Below, one piece after another: positions 8,056 through 9,877 of a stretch of DNA of 9,877 nucleotides. The number at the start of each line of letters is the position of its first letter. The stretch's first letter is position 1. This DNA comes from an uncultured Acetobacter sp. (GTDB lineage Bacteria; Pseudomonadota; Alphaproteobacteria; Acetobacterales; Acetobacteraceae), in the NCBI GenBank assembly GCA_937900755.1, contig CALCDN010000233.1, forward strand, positions 1-9,877, in the 5' to 3' direction. Below the pieces are notes generated by a model. It saw nothing but the letters and a program-made list of their open reading frames with translations, was not told the origin of the DNA and did no database searches. The position numbers were made by a program, and so were the translations under genes.

Positions 8056-8068
8056 ACTTGCAAAGTCT
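8056..8068. promoter_or_regulatory. RamB/ScfR-like operator, ACTTTGCAAG core
   Basis: Minus-strand AGACTTTGCAAGT (8068-8056) carries the ACTTTGCAA core of the site known for RamB, the actinobacterial relative of the adjacent regulator. It lies just upstream of the regulator's ribosome-binding site, consistent with autoregulation. The match is to a remembered consensus and is not a computed score. Confidence 0.45.
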
Positions 8069-8084
8069 GTGAAGGTTGGTGTGC

Positions 8085-9524
8085 ATGCCCAGGACAAAAA
8101 CCAAGCTGTTTGCCGGGAACAGACTGCGCCAGTTGCGCCAGCGCGAGAGCATGACGCAGGCCGTGCTGGCCGAATGTGTTGGCATATCGCTCAGCTACCT
8201 CAACCAGCTTGAGCGCAACCACCGCCCCCTGCCCGACCACCTTTTGCAAAACCTGTGCGAGCGCTTTGCCATAAGCCCCGCCTGGTTTTCCGATACGCGC
8301 GAAGCACATGCCGTGCAGGCCCTACGCGAGACCATGGCCGACCCGATTTTTAAAAATGCCCCGCTGGCAATGGCCAAAATGGCCGAGGCCGCCCGACAGA
8401 GCCCCGAACTGTGCGAGGCGTTCCTGACCCTTTACCGCGCCTATACGTTTGACCAGGAACGGCGCGAACATGCGCCCTCGGCCACCAGCACGCCCCCGCT
8501 TGAACCGTATGAAGCCGTGGGCAACTGGGTGCAGGACCACAACAACTATTTTCATCAACTCGATTGTGCGGCCGAGGCTTTTTACGAACAGCTATCCCCC
8601 GGTGAAGGTGCCCTGGGCACAGCCCTTGTGCGCCACCTGCAAGAGCGGCACGGCCTGGGCATTACCCACAGCACCGACCTGCAGGAGCGCGGCCTGGTCT
8701 GGCGCATTGACCGGCACAGACACCAGATCCAGCTCCCCCATAACCAGCCGCCCGAAAGCACACTGTTTTTTCTGGCCCAGATTATTGGCCAGTTGGAACA
8801 TAACCGCCTGATGAATGACATTTTGCGACGTGAAGGCCCAGGGGAGCGCAATGCACAGGAACTCGCGCGCGTGTACCTTGGCAATTACTTTGCTGGCGCG
8901 CTGATCCTGCCCTATGCGCGCTTCCTGCACAAAGCCCAGGGCATGCGCTATGATGTGGACGACCTGCGCCGCCACTTTGGCGTCAGTTTTGAGCAGGTCT
9001 GCCACCGCCTGAGCACCATGCAGCGTTTTGGCGCTGAGGGAATTCCCTTTTATTTTCTCAAACTCGATATTGCAGGAAATATTCTGAAAAGTTTTTCGGC
9101 CAACCGTTTTTCGCAGGCCCGGTTTGGTGGCCCCTGCCCGTTGTGGAACGTGTTCCGCGCCTTTGCAACGCCGGGGCAGATCCAGGTCCAGCTTTCGCAG
9201 ACCACGGATGATTCCATCTACCTTAACGTCGCCCGCACGGTCGGGCGCGAAGGGCTGAACTACGCCGACCGCCCCCGCCAGATTGCCATGGTGCTGGGCT
9301 GCACCATAACGGATGCGGCAAAAACCGTTTACGCAGCAGGGCTTAACCTGGAGGACCACACGCTGGTAGTGCCCATTGGGCCGGGGTGCCGGGCCTGCGG
9401 GCGGGAGCAGTGCAGCCACCGCTCGCTCCCCGTTTCCGGCCGGGTGCTGGACACAGGCAGCAATGCGCGCGGCGTGGTACCCTACCGGGCCGTGCCCGAA
9501 CACGAAAAAACCCGCTCGGGCTGA
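8085..9524 (+). CDS. XRE-family regulator with IrrE/DUF955 and DUF2083 domains (ScfR/RamB type)
   Basis: This 479-residue regulator has an N-terminal XRE helix-turn-helix (about residues 10-65, with TQAVLAECVGISLSYLNQLER). A long middle region of DUF955/ImmA-like fold (about 150-315) and a C-terminal DUF2083 segment follow. The position of the zinc-peptidase HExxH is degenerate (FFLAQIIGQLEH, 228-239), so proteolysis is unlikely. A C-x2-C-x4-C-x-H cluster (C435, C438, C443, H445) near the end could bind a metal. Relatives are short-chain acyl-CoA-responsive regulators of acetate and propionate genes, matching its divergence from prpDCB-acs. I start at ATG 8085, nine bases after GAAGG; TTG 8076 and GTG 8079 lie too close to that site. 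It probably controls prp; the direction of control is unknown. Confidence 0.9.
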   Translation: MPRTKTKLFAGNRLRQLRQRESMTQAVLAECVGISLSYLNQLERNHRPLPDHLLQNLCERFAISPAWFSDTREAHAVQALRETMADPIFKNAPLAMAKMAEAARQSPELCEAFLTLYRAYTFDQERREHAPSATSTPPLEPYEAVGNWVQDHNNYFHQLDCAAEAFYEQLSPGEGALGTALVRHLQERHGLGITHSTDLQERGLVWRIDRHRHQIQLPHNQPPESTLFFLAQIIGQLEHNRLMNDILRREGPGERNAQELARVYLGNYFAGALILPYARFLHKAQGMRYDVDDLRRHFGVSFEQVCHRLSTMQRFGAEGIPFYFLKLDIAGNILKSFSANRFSQARFGGPCPLWNVFRAFATPGQIQVQLSQTTDDSIYLNVARTVGREGLNYADRPRQIAMVLGCTITDAAKTVYAAGLNLEDHTLVVPIGPGCRACGREQCSHRSLPVSGRVLDTGSNARGVVPYRAVPEHEKTRSG

Positions 9525-9530
9525 GCGGGT
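9505..9530 (-). terminator. Intrinsic terminator of the putative small RNA
   Basis: On the minus strand, ACCCGCTC (9530-9523), loop AGCCC and GAGCGGGT (9517-9510) form an 8-bp GC-rich stem followed directly by a T-run (9510-9505). No T-run follows on the plus strand, so the signal faces leftwards although the annotated gene here runs right. It overlaps the regulator's TGA stop (9522-9524). Confidence 0.8.
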
Positions 9531-9535
9531 CGGAT

Positions 9536-9686
9536 GCTGGTGGAGCAAGGGATATGAGGAGGAGAAGTAAGAAACCTTTCGGACTGACCGGGGATGCAAA
9601 ACAGTCCGAAAGTTCGGGGGGATAGTGTTTTAACGGTAGTCACGACAACCACAGATTGTCGCGGTGATGCCCCTTGCCCCACCAGC
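9536..9686 (-). repeat. Long-range complementary segments, 15 of 16 paired
   Basis: Plus-strand 9536-9551 (GCTGGTGGAGCAAGGG) is complementary to 9671-9686 (CCCTTGCCCCACCAGC) at all but one position. In the putative minus-strand RNA, the loop of the 5' hairpin could pair with the C/U-rich tract next to the terminator. The pairing crosses the 9656-9711 stem, giving a pseudoknot or a switch between exclusive folds. Confidence 0.6.
9576..9612 (-). repeat. Perfect 11-bp hairpin in the putative small RNA
   Basis: CTTTCGGACTG (9576-9586) and CAGTCCGAAAG (9602-9612) are exact inverted copies separated by 15 bases. There is no T-run after it on the minus strand, so it is a structural stem rather than a terminator. 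Confidence 0.7.
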
Positions 9687-9711
9687 AGAAACGCCTTCAT
9701 CACCGCGACAA
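9656..9711 (-). repeat. Perfect 14-bp inverted repeat at the predicted 5' end of the small RNA
   Basis: TTGTCGCGGTGATG (9656-9669) and CATCACCGCGACAA (9698-9711) are exact inverted copies with a 28-base spacer. On the minus strand the stem begins at the predicted transcription start, five bases after the -10 box, as expected for a 5' protective hairpin. Confidence 0.75.
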
Positions 9712-9714
9712 GAT

Positions 9715-9736
9715 GATAATAAGAACGATTCTCATT
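9715..9736. promoter_or_regulatory. Fur box
   Basis: The minus-strand 19-mer AATGAGAATCGTTCTTATT (9736-9718) is a near-perfect 9-1-9 dyad with 7 of 9 symmetric positions. Counted from 9715 on the plus strand, 14 of 19 bases match the classical GATAATGATAATCATTATC. It covers the -10 box and spacer of the leftward promoter, so Fur-Fe(II) binding would repress. The gene to its right is convergent and cannot be its target. Confidence 0.6.
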
Positions 9737-9745
9737 AAAGCGCAA
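9716..9745 (-). promoter_or_regulatory. Sigma70-type promoter of the putative small RNA
   Basis: On the minus strand TTGCGC (9745-9740) as -35 and TATTAT (9721-9716) as -10 are separated by 18 bp. Transcription would begin near 9709, at the base of the 14-bp hairpin. Five of six -10 bases match TATAAT. Confidence 0.5.
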
Positions 9746-9747
9746 GC

Positions 9748-9786
9748 AAAAAAACAGGGGCTGCGTATTTTTTTACGCAGCCCCTG
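9748..9786 (-). terminator. Strong intrinsic terminator of the right-edge gene
   Basis: CAGGGGCTGCGTA (9755-9767) and TACGCAGCCCCTG (9774-9786) form a perfect 13-bp stem. Read on the minus strand it is followed by seven T residues (9754-9748). It separates the right-edge gene from the small RNA promoter just beyond. Confidence 0.9.
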
Positions 9787-9823
9787 CCTGTTACCACCAT
9801 ACGGGCGCTGTGCCCGGAGGTTT

Positions 9824-9877
9824 TTAGTGTGCGCCAGCCGGGGCGGACGCCGCGCTGGATGCTGCGGGGGCGGGCGT
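9824..9877 (-). CDS. C-terminal end of an unidentified minus-strand gene
   Basis: The minus strand is open from the window edge to TAA at 9826-9824 and encodes an Ala/Pro/Ser-rich tail ending SAPAGAH. A strong terminator 37 bp beyond the stop supports a real gene end. Low-complexity tails of this kind occur in many secreted, ribosome-associated or DNA-binding proteins, so the product cannot be named from 17 residues. Confidence 0.55.
   Translation of the reverse strand, partial: TPAPAASSAASAPAGAH

Larger units (their letters stand above)
7955..8084. promoter_or_regulatory. Divergent prpD / regulator control region
   Basis: These 130 bp separate the starts of prpD (left) and the ScfR-like regulator (right) and must hold both promoters and any operators. 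An A/T-rich core lies at 8021-8038. I see no convincing -35/-10 pair for either direction. Two symmetric elements, listed separately, are candidate operators. The GAAGG ribosome-binding site of the regulator is at 8071-8075. The divergent layout implies autoregulation together with control of prp. Confidence 0.7.
9505..9710 (-). ncRNA. Putative Fur-regulated small RNA with anti-Shine-Dalgarno tract
   Basis: A leftward transcription unit of about 205 nt is predicted between a promoter/Fur box (9715-9745) and a canonical terminator (9505-9530). In order, the RNA would have a 5' hairpin (9711-9656), an open stretch with UAUCCCCCC (9624-9616), a second 11-bp hairpin (9612-9576), an unpaired CUUCUCCUCCUCAUAUCCC (about 9569-9551) with an anti-Shine-Dalgarno core, and the terminator. 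The only frame across it reads through the terminator into the regulator gene, so coding is unlikely. The layout is that of iron-responsive trans-acting RNAs such as RyhB or PrrF, with no sequence kinship claimed. Its 3' end overlaps the 3' end of the regulator gene in antisense. All of this is prediction from sequence. Confidence 0.55.

Noticed and set aside
7955..8185. N-terminal extension of the prpD frame into the regulator gene
   Set aside because: It would overlap the divergent regulator's coding sequence and control region and matches nothing expected in PrpD.
9554..9625. Plus-strand 23-codon frame starting ATG AGG AGG
   Set aside because: It lies inside the complement of the predicted RNA, has no separate promoter, and its AGG codons are explained by the anti-Shine-Dalgarno tract on the other strand.
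9482..9745. 87-codon minus-strand frame over the small RNA region
   Set aside because: It reads through two perfect hairpins and the terminator into the regulator gene, starts with a non-ATG codon inside the promoter, and shows no protein-like motif.
1..9877. tRNA, rRNA, CRISPR arrays, insertion sequences or phage genes
   Set aside because: I saw no cloverleaf, regular repeat-spacer pattern, transposase frame or terminal inverted repeats with target duplications.

Overview
The window is a GC-rich proteobacterial chromosome segment. It looks alphaproteobacterial and most like an acetic acid bacterium (Acetobacteraceae). That placement is inference from gene content, GC-rich codon use and the pairing of an ScfR/RamB-type regulator with a methylcitrate operon; no rRNA or other phylogenetic marker is present.

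The core is a propionate (2-methylcitrate cycle) locus. Four minus-strand genes run leftwards from about 7954 to 2220: prpD (2-methylcitrate dehydratase), prpC (2-methylcitrate synthase), prpB (2-methylisocitrate lyase) and an Acs-family acyl-CoA synthetase acting as prpE. They end at a U-tailed terminator at 2139-2168. prpC and prpB overlap by 4 bp. The synthetase has acetyl-CoA-synthetase architecture, but alanine replaces the pocket valine, which fits propionate use. A divergent XRE-type regulator of the ScfR/RamB family (8085-9524, plus strand) shares a 130-bp control region with prpD. Together the genes would activate propionate, condense propionyl-CoA with oxaloacetate, isomerise the product and cleave it to pyruvate and succinate.

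Left of the operon are an SHS-family MFS carboxylate (lactate-type) transporter cut by the window edge (1-914, minus), a TPR-like protein of unknown role (1073-1567, minus) and a 53-residue hypothetical protein (1835-1996, plus). The last is flanked by stem-loops, and the 1997-2219 gap holds further strong inverted repeats.

The most interesting part is the 'empty' 9525-9823 stretch between the regulator and a cut minus-strand gene at the right edge. It has a sigma70-like promoter overlapped by a good Fur box, two perfect hairpins, an unpaired anti-Shine-Dalgarno tract and a canonical terminator, all facing leftwards. I read this as an undescribed, probably iron(Fur)-regulated small RNA of about 205 nt. 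Its C/U-rich segment is complementary to the ribosome-binding regions of prpC, prpE and prpD. This suggests, but does not prove, an iron-sparing link to the neighbouring methylcitrate operon, whose cycle would need an Fe-S aconitase.
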